From Aristaeella lactis (GTDB taxonomy: Bacteria > Bacillota > Clostridia > Christensenellales > Aristaeellaceae): a stretch of 64,000 nt of DNA. Made by a program: the position numbers and the translations under genes. The notes under the pieces were generated by a model. It searched no databases. It was given only the letters and a program-made list of their open reading frames with translations, and was not told the DNA's origin. Of the stretch, positions 50,990-60,248 are shown piece by piece. Each line of letters opens with the position of its first letter. Positions within the stretch are counted from its first letter, which is position 1. Location of the stretch: NCBI RefSeq assembly GCF_018118585.1, contig NZ_CP069421.1, positions 930,001 to 994,000 on the forward strand, read 5' to 3'.

Positions 50990-51822
50990 CCTGCCGTGAA
51001 CTGATCCGCCGCGCTTCTGAAAGCTTCTGCGCGGCCGGTATTCCGGATCCGGTCAATGACGCCGCTCTCCTGCTGTCCCATCTGACCGGCCGTCCTCCCC
51101 TGGCTCTTCGCCTGGATGAGGAAACGGTTCTGGATCCTTCTGTGATTGATTCCTTTAAGTCCCTTGCGGAGAAAAGGCTCTCACGGATCCCTCTGCAGTA
51201 TCTGCTTGGAGAGGCTCCGTTTTACGGCCGGATGTTCCGGGTGGATTCCCGGGTTCTGATCCCGCGGCCTGAAACAGAGCTGCTTTGTGAATGGGCCCTT
51301 GAGCTCCTGAAGGATCGCTCTTCACCCCGTATCCTGGATCTTTGCTGCGGCAGCGGCTGTATCGGCATCAGCCTGAAAGCGGAATTGCCTTCTGCTTCCG
51401 TAACCCTTTCAGATATATCCCCTGACGCGCTCGACCTTGCGGCTGAAAACGCGTCCCTGCTCGGCGCGGATGTGGCTCTGTGCCGAAGTGACCTGCTGGA
51501 AGCGTTCAGCGGAACAAGCTTTGACCTGATTATCAGCAACCCGCCTTATATCCCTTCCGCTGACTGTGACACTCTCCAGGAGGAAGTCCTGCGGGAGCCG
51601 CGCCTTGCGCTGGACGGCGGGAATGACGGTCTTTCCGTTTACCGCCGGATTGTGCGTGAAGCTTTTCCCCGCCTTTCACCCGGCGGATTCCTGCTGATGG
51701 AACTCGGCATCAGCGAGGATGAAGCGGTTTCCGCGCTCCTTTCCGATTACGGATATGAATCGATTCAGATCCGGGAAGATCTTTCCGGGATCCGGAGAAT
51801 GATACTTTCAACCCATCCCTGA
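50986..51822 (+). CDS. prmC: Peptide chain release factor N(5)-glutamine methyltransferase
   Basis: A 278-aa methyltransferase that modifies the GGQ glutamine of release factors. N-terminal helical domain, then LIPRPETELLCEW, motif I LDLCCGSGCIGI and the NPPY motif (185-188) that binds the glutamine. ATGA overlap with the DUF1385 gene. prfA, its substrate gene, follows 10 bases on. Confidence 0.95.
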   Translation: MTCRELIRRASESFCAAGIPDPVNDAALLLSHLTGRPPLALRLDEETVLDPSVIDSFKSLAEKRLSRIPLQYLLGEAPFYGRMFRVDSRVLIPRPETELLCEWALELLKDRSSPRILDLCCGSGCIGISLKAELPSASVTLSDISPDALDLAAENASLLGADVALCRSDLLEAFSGTSFDLIISNPPYIPSADCDTLQEEVLREPRLALDGGNDGLSVYRRIVREAFPRLSPGGFLLMELGISEDEAVSALLSDYGYESIQIREDLSGIRRMILSTHP

Positions 51823-51832
51823 TGGAGGTTCT

Positions 51833-52897
51833 ATGTTTGATAAGCTGGATGCCCTTGCCGACCGTTACGCGGAACTGTCTGAGGCGATTGCCCAGCCGGA
51901 GGTGATCCGTGATTTTCCGCGTTATCAGGCCTGCCTGAAGGAACGTTCCGGCCTGGAACCTGTGATCCTGAAATATCAGCAGTTCCACCGTGTTGAACAG
52001 CAGATTGCCGATGCACGCGAGCTGCTCTCCGATCCCCAGATGGCTTCCGAGGCCAATGCGGAGCTGTCTTCGCTGGACACGGAACGGGAAAACCTCCTGG
52101 ATGAGCTCAGGCTGCTGCTCGTACCGCCGGATCCGCTGGATGACCGGAATGTGGTTATGGAGATCCGTGCGGGTGTCGGCGGTGACGAGGCCGCCCTCTT
52201 TGCCGGTGATCTGATGCGTATGTACCTTAAGTATGCTGACCGGGTTCGCCTCCAGTCCTCCATCCTCTCCCTCAGTGATACAGACCTGGGCGGTGTCAAC
52301 GAGGCGCTGCTTGAATTCTCCGGTCCGGAAGCCTTTGGACGGCTGAAATTTGAGAGCGGCGTGCACTGCGTCAAACGTGTTCCTGTCACGGAAAGCAGCG
52401 GCCGTATCCATACGTCCACCGTCACTGTTGCGGTCTTTCCCGAAGCGGAGGAGATTGAGATGACTATTGATCCCTCAGACCTTCGTATCGATGTTTTCCA
52501 TGCTTCCGGCCACGGCGGCCAGGGCGTGAATACAACAGACAGTGCTGTCCGCGTCACCCACCTGCCTTCCGGTCTGGTTGTCACCTGCCAGGATGAGCGC
52601 AGCCAGCTGGAAAACAAGGCAAAGGCTTTGCGGGTGCTTCGTTCCAGGCTCCTGGACCGCCTCAGGGAACAGCAGGAAGCGGCCCATGCGGAAGACCGGA
52701 AAAGTCAGATCGGCTGGGGTGAACGCAGCGACCGGATCCGCACCTACTATTTCAACCATGACTATGTCGTCGATCATCGTCTCGGCCTGACTGTGAACCG
52801 TACAGCCAACGTGATGAACGGTGATCTTGCTCCGTTTACAGACGGGCTCCGCCTGGCGGAAAAAACGGAGAAAATGAATCTCCTGAACCGGAAGTGA
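51833..52897 (+). CDS. prfA: Peptide chain release factor 1
   Basis: A 354-aa RF1, terminating at UAA and UAG. The stop-reading tripeptide is PVT at 184-186 (RVPVTESSGRIH) rather than the SPF of RF2. The GGQ catalytic loop is at 228-230 (HASGHGGQGVNTTDSA). It lies just after its modifying enzyme prmC. Ribosome binding site GGAGG. Confidence 0.97.
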   Translation: MFDKLDALADRYAELSEAIAQPEVIRDFPRYQACLKERSGLEPVILKYQQFHRVEQQIADARELLSDPQMASEANAELSSLDTERENLLDELRLLLVPPDPLDDRNVVMEIRAGVGGDEAALFAGDLMRMYLKYADRVRLQSSILSLSDTDLGGVNEALLEFSGPEAFGRLKFESGVHCVKRVPVTESSGRIHTSTVTVAVFPEAEEIEMTIDPSDLRIDVFHASGHGGQGVNTTDSAVRVTHLPSGLVVTCQDERSQLENKAKALRVLRSRLLDRLREQQEAAHAEDRKSQIGWGERSDRIRTYYFNHDYVVDHRLGLTVNRTANVMNGDLAPFTDGLRLAEKTEKMNLLNRK

Positions 52898-52903
52898 TCA
52901 ATT

Positions 52904-53941
52904 TTGGAAACTGCTCTACTGAAACCGTCTCCCGAAACCTATTCCCTCGCGTCTGATATCCTGCGCGGTGGCGGGCTGGTAGCTTTTCCCACGGAAACGG
53001 TTTACGGTCTCGGTGCCAACGCGCTGGACAGCGATGCTGTGCTCTCTGTTTTTGCGGCAAAAGGCCGGCCAGCTGACAATCCCCTGATCGTGCATATTCA
53101 TGACCAGTCGCAGCTGGAGCCCCTCTGTGTCCTTCCTGAAGGCGCGCAGGCGCTGATGGATGCCTTCTGGCCCGGTCCCCTTACCATTCTCTGTGAAAAG
53201 AAACCGGCTGTACCGGATGTGGTTACCGCCGGCCTGCCGACGGTCGCTGTCCGCATGCCCTCCCATCCTGTTGCCCGCGATCTTCTCATAGCCTGCGGCC
53301 TGCCCATTGCCGCCCCTTCGGCCAACAGTTCAGGGCGTCCCAGTCCCACCACAGCTGCCCACGTGCTGGAGGATATGAATACAAAGATCCCGCTGATCAT
53401 TGACGGCGGTATGTGTGACGTCGGTGTGGAATCCACCGTGCTGGATCTCTGTCACGGAGAACCGGTGGTCCTTCGTCCCGGCGGCATCACTCCCGGCATG
53501 ATCTCCCACGTCCTGGGATGTGAAGTAAAGGTCGCCGGCAGCGTGCTCCGGCCTCTTCGGGAGAACGAGACTGCCCTTTCTCCGGGCATGCGCTATAAGC
53601 ACTATGCTCCCCATGCGGTTGTAACCCTGGTGGAAGGACCTGAATCCAGGGTGGTTCCCCTGCTCCGGAAACTGTACAGTCAGCAGGAAGCCGAGGGCGT
53701 AAAATCCTGTGTGCTGTGCTTTACAGAGCATGTCAGTGAACTTGCGGAATGTCATCCCCATGATATCGGATCCTCGGCTGATCCATCCGAGATTGCACAC
53801 AGGCTCTTCGATATTCTTCGTAAACTGGATGAGGAAGGTATGGAAGCCGTCTTCAGTGAGGTGATCCCTCCTGAAGGCGTTGGCCTGGCCGTCATGAACC
53901 GGCTCGGCCGCGCGGCCGCCTTCCGTACTCTTCAGGCATAA
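52904..53941 (+). CDS. Threonylcarbamoyl-AMP synthase (Sua5/YwlC type)
   Basis: A 345-aa enzyme making threonylcarbamoyl-AMP for tRNA t6A37, the substrate of the MtaB encoded earlier in the window. The YrdC domain (about 12-200, with ETVYGLGANAL, KGRPADNPLIVHI and SANSSGRPSPTTA) is followed by the C-terminal Sua5 domain (about 225-340). TTG start 6 bases after prfA with CGGAAG upstream. Confidence 0.93.
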   Translation: METALLKPSPETYSLASDILRGGGLVAFPTETVYGLGANALDSDAVLSVFAAKGRPADNPLIVHIHDQSQLEPLCVLPEGAQALMDAFWPGPLTILCEKKPAVPDVVTAGLPTVAVRMPSHPVARDLLIACGLPIAAPSANSSGRPSPTTAAHVLEDMNTKIPLIIDGGMCDVGVESTVLDLCHGEPVVLRPGGITPGMISHVLGCEVKVAGSVLRPLRENETALSPGMRYKHYAPHAVVTLVEGPESRVVPLLRKLYSQQEAEGVKSCVLCFTEHVSELAECHPHDIGSSADPSEIAHRLFDILRKLDEEGMEAVFSEVIPPEGVGLAVMNRLGRAAAFRTLQA

Positions 53942-53974
53942 AAAATCCGGTCCCGAAAAGGGACCGGATTTTTG
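53941..53974. terminator. Bidirectional terminator between tsaC-type and pgi genes
   Basis: ATCCGGTCCC-GAAAA-GGGACCGGAT flanked by A5 and T5; serves both convergent genes. Confidence 0.93.
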
Positions 53975-53982
53975 TGTCTTTG

Positions 53983-55563
53983 TCAGATTTTCAGCAGGTC
54001 GCTGAACGCCTTCAGCGCGCCGTCTGTTTCATGGGCGAGTACGCGTTTCGCGAGCACTTTGCCCAGCTGTACGCCTTCCTGGTCAAAGCTGTTCAGGTTC
54101 CACAGGAAGCCCTGGAACATGACCTTGTTTTCATAGTGGGACAGCAGGGCGCCAAGTGCTTCAGGCGTCAGCTTGTCACCGATGATGATACTGCTGGGCC
54201 GGTTGCCGGCAAAGTTCTTGTTCCGGTTCTCATCCTGCTTGCCGCAGGCAAAAGCCATGATCTGGGCGGCCACGTTGGCGCACAGCTTCTGCTGGCTTGT
54301 GCTGCCCTGGATTGTTACGTCCGTTTCAGCCTGGCTGTTTACAAATCCAATGAACTGCAGCGGAATGATATCGGTTCCCTGGTGCAGGAGCTGATAGAAG
54401 GAATGCTGGCCGTTGGTACCGGGTTCACCGAAGATGATGGGTCCGGTGGGATAATCCACGGGTTCTCCCCTTCTGTTTACGCTCTTGCCGTTGGATTCCA
54501 TATCCAGCTGCTGCAGGTGCGCAGGGAACCGGCTCAGGGCTTGGGAGTAAGGCAGTACGGCGGTGGCCGGATAGCCAAGCACATTCCGCTCATACACGCC
54601 GATCAGGGCATCCAGCATAGCAGCGTTCTGCATGGGATCGGTTCCGGCGGAAAGCTTATCCGCTTCAGCTGCTCCTTTCAGGAAACGGGCAAATACTTCA
54701 GGTCCGAATGCCAGGGAAAGCACCGCGCCGCCCACAGAAGAGGTGGAGGAATACCGTCCGCCGATATAGTCATCCATGAAGAAAGCGGCCAGGTAATCGC
54801 TGTTGCCTGCCAGCGGAGAGGTTTCGCTGGTCACGGCAATCATGTGCTTTGAAGCGTCAAGGCCCGCGTTTTTCAGCGCGTCCTTCACAAAGGATTCATT
54901 GGTCAGGGTTTCCAGTGTGGTACCGGATTTGGAGACCAGGATAAAGATCGTGCGGGAAGGATCGATTCCCGCCAGCACATTGGCAGCGTCATCAGGGTCC
55001 ACATTGCTGATGAATTTTGCTTCCATCAGACAGGTGTTGTTCTTCCTCGCCCAGTTTTCCAGTGCCAGGTACATGGCCCGGGGACCCAGGTCGCTTCCGC
55101 CGATACCGATCTGCACGACTGTGGTGAACTTCTCGCCTTTTTCGTTCAGGATCTCGCCGTTATGAACCTTCTTTGCGAAGGCGGCAATCTTCTCCTGCTG
55201 TTCGGTGTAGAACGCGCGCTTGTCTTTGCCGTCTGCGTTGACGGTGCCGCCCAGCTGTCCGCGGGTCAGGTGATGCAGCACCAGCCGCTTCTCTCCGGTG
55301 TTGATCACAGCGCCGTTGTACAGTTCCTCAAACTTGGAAGCCAGCTGCGCTTCCTCAGCCAGTTTGCACAGGCCTTTGAGGATATCGTCATCCACCTGTT
55401 TCGCGGCATAGTTGAAACGCAGGCCTGCGGCCATCGGGGCCTGGTACTTTCCGACTCTGTCGCTTCCTTCCTGTCCTGCCATGACTTTCGTCAGGTCAAC
55501 ACGTCCCGCCTTCTGCAGGTCCTGATAGGATGAAAGCTTGTCCAGGTTATTCCATTCATTCAT
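53983..55563 (-). CDS. pgi: Glucose-6-phosphate isomerase
   Basis: A 526-aa glycolytic enzyme interconverting glucose 6-phosphate and fructose 6-phosphate. Phosphate-binding VQIGIGGSDLGPRAMY and KSGTTLETLTN, then TSETSPLAGN and GEPGTNGQHSFYQLLHQG are diagnostic. It extends the phosphohexomutase step seen earlier. I chose the ATG at 55563, after GGAGGATC; longer in-frame extensions reach into the terminator of rpsI. Monocistronic. Confidence 0.96.
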   Translation of the reverse strand: MNEWNNLDKLSSYQDLQKAGRVDLTKVMAGQEGSDRVGKYQAPMAAGLRFNYAAKQVDDDILKGLCKLAEEAQLASKFEELYNGAVINTGEKRLVLHHLTRGQLGGTVNADGKDKRAFYTEQQEKIAAFAKKVHNGEILNEKGEKFTTVVQIGIGGSDLGPRAMYLALENWARKNNTCLMEAKFISNVDPDDAANVLAGIDPSRTIFILVSKSGTTLETLTNESFVKDALKNAGLDASKHMIAVTSETSPLAGNSDYLAAFFMDDYIGGRYSSTSSVGGAVLSLAFGPEVFARFLKGAAEADKLSAGTDPMQNAAMLDALIGVYERNVLGYPATAVLPYSQALSRFPAHLQQLDMESNGKSVNRRGEPVDYPTGPIIFGEPGTNGQHSFYQLLHQGTDIIPLQFIGFVNSQAETDVTIQGSTSQQKLCANVAAQIMAFACGKQDENRNKNFAGNRPSSIIIGDKLTPEALGALLSHYENKVMFQGFLWNLNSFDQEGVQLGKVLAKRVLAHETDGALKAFSDLLKI

Positions 55564-55600
55564 TTCCGGATCCTCCGTAAACAATTTGTATTGCATGCAT

Positions 55601-55629
55601 ATTATAACTTTCAGCGCATCCGCTTTCAA
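55601..55629 (-). promoter_or_regulatory. Sigma-A promoter of pgi
   Basis: Minus strand: -35 TTGAAA, 17-base spacer, -10 TATAAT. Confidence 0.88.
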
Positions 55630-55639
55630 GCGCTTCTCA

Positions 55640-55674
55640 TGAAAAAATCCCCGTACCCATTGGTACAGGGATTG
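55640..55674 (-). terminator. Terminator after rpsI
   Basis: Minus-strand stem AATCCCTGTACC/GGTACGGGGATT (one A-G or wobble pair), then TTTTTTC. Confidence 0.8.
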
Positions 55675-55692
55675 TAAAACCATTTGGATAAA

Positions 55693-56082
55693 TCAGCGCT
55701 TGCTGAACTGGGGAGCACGACGGGCTGCTTTCAGACCGTACTTCTTGCGCTCCTTCATACGAGGATCGCGGGTCAGCAGGCCGGCCTTCTTCAGGGTGCC
55801 GCGCAGTTCCGGATCAGCCTTGCACAGCGCACGGCTGATGCCGTGACGGATTGCGCCGGCCTGTCCGGTCAGTCCGCCGCCGTTGACGTTCACCACAACA
55901 TCAAAGCTGCCGGTGTTGGTCAGGGTCAGGGGCTGACGAACGGTCATCTTCAGGGTCTCCAGACCGAAATAAGTATCGATATCACGCTTGTTGATCGTGA
56001 CTTTGCCATCGCCGGCAACCAGACGGACGCGGGCAACGGCTTTCTTACGGCGACCAACCGCACTGTATTCTACCTTAGCCAT
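55693..56082 (-). CDS. rpsI: 30S ribosomal protein S9
   Basis: A 129-aa S9: [16 protein letters not shown] at the start, [19 protein letters not shown] mid-protein, and the basic tail ending in APQFSKR, whose C-terminal Lys-Arg reaches the ribosomal P site. It follows rplM by 22 bases, the universal pairing. Confidence 0.97.
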   Translation of the reverse strand: MAKVEYSAVGRRKKAVARVRLVAGDGKVTINKRDIDTYFGLETLKMTVRQPLTLTNTGSFDVVVNVNGGGLTGQAGAIRHGISRALCKADPELRGTLKKAGLLTRDPRMKERKKYGLKAARRAPQFSKR

Positions 56083-56104
56083 TCTCTGTATTCTCCTTTC
56101 CGCG

Positions 56105-56536
56105 TCACTTCAGATCCAGCACTTCAGGCTTCTGAGCGGCCTGATCATGCTCGGCTCCGGCATAAACCTTAAGCTTCTTGGCCATCTGCCGTCCCAGGGG
56201 TCCCTTGGGCAGCATGCCAACCACAGCGCGGCGGACAGCAAACTCGGGCTTTTCAGCCATCAGCTTGCGGTACTTGGTCTCTTTGAGGCCGCCGGCATAT
56301 CCGCTGTGATGATAGTAGACTTTCTGATCCAGCTTCTTGCCGGTCAGGACAGCCTTGGAAGCGTTGATGATGATCACATAGTCACCGGTATCCATGTTGG
56401 GGGTATAAATCGGCTTGTTCTTGCCGCGAAGGATGTTGGCAACCTGGCTGGCCAGCCGGCCCAGAACCATCCCGTCCGCGTCGACAACGTACCACTTGCG
56501 GTCGATGTCAGCAGCCTTAGGAATAAATGTCTTCAA
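56105..56536 (-). CDS. rplM: 50S ribosomal protein L13
   Basis: A 143-aa L13: [20 protein letters not shown] near the start, [15 protein letters not shown], then GDYVIIINA and the [13 protein letters not shown] motif. I place the start at the TTG at 56536, 7 bases after AAGGAGG; an in-frame ATG 54 bases upstream would add residues not seen in L13. TTG start codons are also used by mrdA and rodA here. Confidence 0.95.
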   Translation of the reverse strand: MKTFIPKAADIDRKWYVVDADGMVLGRLASQVANILRGKNKPIYTPNMDTGDYVIIINASKAVLTGKKLDQKVYYHHSGYAGGLKETKYRKLMAEKPEFAVRRAVVGMLPKGPLGRQMAKKLKVYAGAEHDQAAQKPEVLDLK

Positions 56537-56640
56537 AGTACTTCCTCCTTGGGTTGATGGTTGAAGTGTTTCCTCCCATGATGGTCGCATGTTCGGAATG
56601 AGTCAATGGCTACCGGGGCTAGCGGAGCTATTGATTGCCA
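56537..56640 (-). promoter_or_regulatory. rplM-rpsI leader
   Basis: An untranslated leader of about 100 bases. It contains a short complementary pair GGTTGG...CCGGTAGCC but I cannot fold it into the known Firmicutes L13 leader with confidence. It is in the right place for autoregulation. Confidence 0.3.
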
Positions 56641-56646
56641 ACCGCT

Positions 56647-56675
56647 ATTTTACGTCAAACAGCAAATGAAGTCAA
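56647..56675 (-). promoter_or_regulatory. Sigma-A promoter of rplM-rpsI
   Basis: Minus strand: -35 TTGACT, 17-base spacer, -10 TAAAAT. The -35 lies in the right arm of a hairpin (AATGAAGTCA/TGACTTCATT, 56664-56699) that probably ends the upstream HAD operon. Confidence 0.85.
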
Positions 56676-56699
56676 GCATTTTCTTGCCTGACTTCATTG
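56664..56699 (-). terminator. Hairpin after the HAD phosphatase gene
   Basis: AATGAAGTCA(GG)CA...TGCT(T)GACTTCATT; the T tract is poor, so it may be an inefficient terminator overlapping the rplM promoter. Confidence 0.5.
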
Positions 56700-56721
56700 A
56701 TTTTACAGGTTTTTTGTCTTT

Positions 56722-57333
56722 TCAGATCCTGACTCCGGCTTTCCTGAGTTTTTGCTTCAGTTCTGCAGCGTCTCCGTGAAATACGATTCCCTGCCAGCCG
56801 CAGGCAATGGCAGCCGCGACATTGGCGGTGGCGTCATCAATGAAGATGCATTCTTCCGGATTCAGGTCAAACTTTTCTGTAAACAGTTCATAGATTCTGT
56901 GGCAGGGCTTGACCACCTTCACATCGCATGAGATCAGTTTCCCGTCAAAGTATTCGCTCACCGGAACCAGGGGCCAGTACTGATGCTGTGCCTTGCTGGC
57001 GTTGCTGAGCAGGTAGATGCTGTAACCGGCATCCTTCAGGCCCTTGACGATGTCTTCCATTCCCGGGATCGTTTCGCGGGGATATGCCCAGTTATACAGC
57101 AGATTCCGCACCGTTTCCTTCAGCCTTTCCGGAAAGCGTTTCAGGATAAGCGGTTCAGCGGTTTCCTCTGTCAGGGTACCGGCGTCCATCTGTGCCCACT
57201 CAACTGAAAGAAACAGCTCGTTCAGGATCAGTTTCCTGTCTTCCGGATCATTGATCTGTTCCCGGTCCATAAAATGTTTCGGATCAAATGTCAGGATAAC
57301 CTGTCCCATATCAAATACAATGTTCCGGATCAT
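56722..57333 (-). CDS. HAD-superfamily phosphatase, subfamily IA (YihX-like)
   Basis: A 203-aa HAD phosphatase: motif I FDMGQVI has Gly rather than the second acid-base Asp in position +2 (FDxGxV, as in YihX-type enzymes with FDLGNV). Motif II is LLSNAS, motif III the Lys in VVKP and motif IV IFIDDATANV. The substrate may be a sugar phosphate, by similarity only. Start at 57333 after AAGGAAAAGAG. It lies 56 bases after the importer permease and may serve the imported compound. Confidence 0.82.
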   Translation of the reverse strand: MIRNIVFDMGQVILTFDPKHFMDREQINDPEDRKLILNELFLSVEWAQMDAGTLTEETAEPLILKRFPERLKETVRNLLYNWAYPRETIPGMEDIVKGLKDAGYSIYLLSNASKAQHQYWPLVPVSEYFDGKLISCDVKVVKPCHRIYELFTEKFDLNPEECIFIDDATANVAAAIACGWQGIVFHGDAAELKQKLRKAGVRI

Positions 57334-57389
57334 GCTCTTTTCCTTTTCTTTCCGGTGGTCCTGCCACACGTTGTTCGGTCATCCCGGAT

Positions 57390-59087
57390 TTATACGAAGC
57401 TGACCTTGCCCTTGCTGGCCCTGAACACAATGATCAGCAGCACACCGCTTGTCAGCGTCAGGATGGAGGCAAGGGCGGCGCCTGTGCCTACGGAATTCCG
57501 GACGATATTGGTATAGGCGGCAATGGTGATGGTCATTGTCTTGCCCGTATACAACATAATGGAAGTCGATAGTTCGTTGATGCAGGTAACCCAGCTGATG
57601 ATCGCGCCGGAAAGGACTCCGGGCAGCATCAGGCGGGCAGTAACCCGGATGAAGGTTTTCATCGGGGAGACGCCCAGGTTGATGGATGCTTCCTCAACAC
57701 TTGGATCCATCTGCATCAGGTACGCGCTGCCCGATCGTACTGTATACGGCATCTTGCGGATGATCATGGAAATGATGATGATCGCCGCCGTACCGGTCAG
57801 TTTGATCACCGTTCCCTCAGGCGTTCTTCCCAGATTATTGAACGCGACGATATAGCAGAGGCCGAGCACGGAACCGGGAATAACGTACGGAGCCATCATC
57901 AGCATATCCAGGGCACCGCCGGTCTTCCCTCTTCTCCTGACGATCACATAGCTCATCAGGATACCAAGGATCAGGATGATCACAATGGCGACAGTGGAGA
58001 ATACGAATGTGTTTTTGATCTGGGATGTCAGGCTCCGGCTCAGTTCAGCATAATGCTCAAGCGTGAAACCTTCCTCAAAGACGAAGTTGGAATAGTTGGT
58101 CTTCACAAAGGAGCACAGTACAACCACCATCTGCGGGATGAACGCGATCAGGCTTACGATCGCAACCGGCAGGGTAACCAGGAAGCGTTTGTATCCCTTG
58201 TATTCTATGATCTGCGGCGGCCGAAGCGCTGACATGGTATAGTTCCGCTTGGCAACCCATGCTTTCTGGATAAAGAGGATCAGCAGCGAAATGATCACGA
58301 TGATCATGGAGATCGCGCTGGCCAGGTTGGCGTTTCCGCCGGTCTCGGACAGGTATTCGTTATAGATCAGCGTCGGCAATGTACGGAAATCTCCGCCCGC
58401 AAGGATACCGGGTGTACCATAGTCCGCCAGGGCGGTCATGAATACCATCAGTGCGCCTGCGGCAATGGAAGGCAGAACCACCGGTACCGTCACCGTCAGC
58501 AGTCTGCGCAGCTTGCCGGATCCCAGGTTCTCCGCGCATTCTTCCACACTGCGGTCAATGGAACCCATAGCGCCGGATACATACAGGTAAACATACGGGA
58601 AAAGCTTGAGCGTGAATACAGCGCAGATACCACCCTGCCCGTATATGGTGGGCATCTGGAATCCGAACAGGTTGCTCATGAACTGTGTTACAATACCGGC
58701 ATTGCCGAAAAGGATGATCCAGCTGTACGCGCCAAGGAAAGGCGGACACATCAGGCTCAGGATGATCAGCACATGCCAGAAAGTCTTTCCCGCGATGTTG
58801 TATCTCGTCTGGAGATAGGCCATCGGAACGCCGATCAGTACGGAGATCAGTGTGGGGATCAGGCTGATCTTCAGGCTGTTTCCCAGTGCCTGGTAATAGT
58901 ATTTCTTCTGGAAGAACCGCTGGAAATTGTACAATGTCACTCCATCTGCCTTGGAGGAGAAGAAACTGTTAACCACCAGCGTATAAAAGGGATAAACCAG
59001 GAACAGCAGGAACACGACAAAGATCAGGATCTTGACCCAGAACCAGAAATCCTTATAGAAAGGCTGGCCCTTTTTGCTTCTCAGCAT
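57390..59087 (-). CDS. ABC importer permease, duplicated (FbpB/AfuB-like)
   Basis: A 565-aa double permease with two copies of the BPD_transp fold, about six helices each. EAA loops occur in both halves (about 190-215 and about 465-490). The architecture is that of FbpB (ferric iron), AfuB (hexose phosphates), PhnU/V and related importers. AAGGAGGTG upstream; it overlaps the ATPase gene by 7 bases. Confidence 0.9.
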   Translation of the reverse strand: MLRSKKGQPFYKDFWFWVKILIFVVFLLFLVYPFYTLVVNSFFSSKADGVTLYNFQRFFQKKYYYQALGNSLKISLIPTLISVLIGVPMAYLQTRYNIAGKTFWHVLIILSLMCPPFLGAYSWIILFGNAGIVTQFMSNLFGFQMPTIYGQGGICAVFTLKLFPYVYLYVSGAMGSIDRSVEECAENLGSGKLRRLLTVTVPVVLPSIAAGALMVFMTALADYGTPGILAGGDFRTLPTLIYNEYLSETGGNANLASAISMIIVIISLLILFIQKAWVAKRNYTMSALRPPQIIEYKGYKRFLVTLPVAIVSLIAFIPQMVVVLCSFVKTNYSNFVFEEGFTLEHYAELSRSLTSQIKNTFVFSTVAIVIILILGILMSYVIVRRRGKTGGALDMLMMAPYVIPGSVLGLCYIVAFNNLGRTPEGTVIKLTGTAAIIIISMIIRKMPYTVRSGSAYLMQMDPSVEEASINLGVSPMKTFIRVTARLMLPGVLSGAIISWVTCINELSTSIMLYTGKTMTITIAAYTNIVRNSVGTGAALASILTLTSGVLLIIVFRASKGKVSFV

Positions 59088-60154
59088 GAGAGCACCTCCT
59101 TGGATTCCTTCTCATAAAGGCTCACCTGTGCAGGATTCATGCTGATATGGACTTCTTCCCCGTCATGCCGTATTTCACTGACGTCCTTGGTATATTCATT
59201 CAGTTCGATAACCTGGCCTGTCGTCAGTTCAACTTCATACTGGATAAAGTCACCCAGGAAAATGGACATGTTGATTTTGCCGGGGATACCCTTTTCGTCA
59301 AAGAACAGCTGTTCCGGACGGGCGGAAAGGATCGCTTCCCCGCTGTATTCCCTGGAAACCGGGATGGAAATGGAATAATTACCCGGCAGGTTGACCTCTG
59401 CGCTTCCCTGGCTTGTTTTTACATTGCAGTCAATGAAATTGCTGACACCGATGAAGTTTGCCACAAAGGGATTGGCCGGCTTCCGGTAAATCTCTTCCGG
59501 CGTACCGATCTGCATGATATTTCCCTGGTTCATGACGGCGATCCGGTCGGAGATGGCCAGGGCCTCCTCCTGGTCATGCGTCACATAAACCGTTGTGATA
59601 CCAAGCCTTCTCTGCAGCTTTTTGATCGTTGTCCTCATCTGGACCCTCAGTTTGGCGTCCAGGTTGGACAGGGGTTCATCCATCAGCAGAACGCTGGGTT
59701 CAATAACAAATGCGCGTGCCAGTGCGACCCGCTGCTGTTGTCCGCCGGAAAGCTCGTTGGGTTTCCGGGTGCTCAGCTGGTCGATCTGGACCATTTTCAG
59801 CGCTTCCTCTACCCTGGGCCCGATTTCCGCCTTGGGCACATGCCGGGCCTTCAGGCCGTACGCGACGTTGTCAGCCACGTTCAGATGCGGGAAAATGGCA
59901 TAGTTCTGGAATACCATACCTATATCCCGCTTATGTGCGGGTACATTATTGATCACTTTGTCATCAAAGCGGATCTCACCGCCGTCCACCGTGTTGAAAC
60001 CGGCGATCATCCTCAGCAGTGTGGTTTTTCCGCATCCGGAAGGGCCCAGCAGGGTAAAAAACTCGCCGGGGTTAATTGTAAGGCTGATTCCGTTTACGGC
60101 GGTAAAATCTCCATATGTTTTTACAGCATGGTCAACAATAACGGCATGGCTCAT
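59081..60154 (-). CDS. ABC importer ATP-binding protein (FbpC/PotA/AfuC-like)
   Basis: A 357-aa ATPase: Walker A GPSGCGKTT (about 38-46), signature LSGGQQQRVALARA, Walker B VLLMDEPLSNLDAK and H-loop VTHDQEE, followed by a TOBE domain (about 285-350) as in iron, polyamine and sugar importers. Start at 60154 after GGGAGGA; the frame is open further upstream but without a ribosome binding site. Confidence 0.93.
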   Translation of the reverse strand: MSHAVIVDHAVKTYGDFTAVNGISLTINPGEFFTLLGPSGCGKTTLLRMIAGFNTVDGGEIRFDDKVINNVPAHKRDIGMVFQNYAIFPHLNVADNVAYGLKARHVPKAEIGPRVEEALKMVQIDQLSTRKPNELSGGQQQRVALARAFVIEPSVLLMDEPLSNLDAKLRVQMRTTIKKLQRRLGITTVYVTHDQEEALAISDRIAVMNQGNIMQIGTPEEIYRKPANPFVANFIGVSNFIDCNVKTSQGSAEVNLPGNYSISIPVSREYSGEAILSARPEQLFFDEKGIPGKINMSIFLGDFIQYEVELTTGQVIELNEYTKDVSEIRHDGEEVHISMNPAQVSLYEKESKEVLSC

Positions 60155-60186
60155 GAAATAATCCTCCCGTATGAATGTGGAAAAGG

Positions 60187-60212
60187 GTGCTCCGGCCATG
60201 AAACCGGAGCAC
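60187..60212 (-). terminator. Intercistronic hairpin after the substrate-binding protein gene
   Basis: Minus-strand stem GTGCTCCGG-TTTCATGG-CCGGAGCAC then CCCTTTTCC. The T tract is modest; it probably limits read-through so that the binding protein is made in excess. Confidence 0.65.
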
Positions 60213-60248
60213 TCCTTCTCCTCATTTCATAATATTATCAAATTCGTA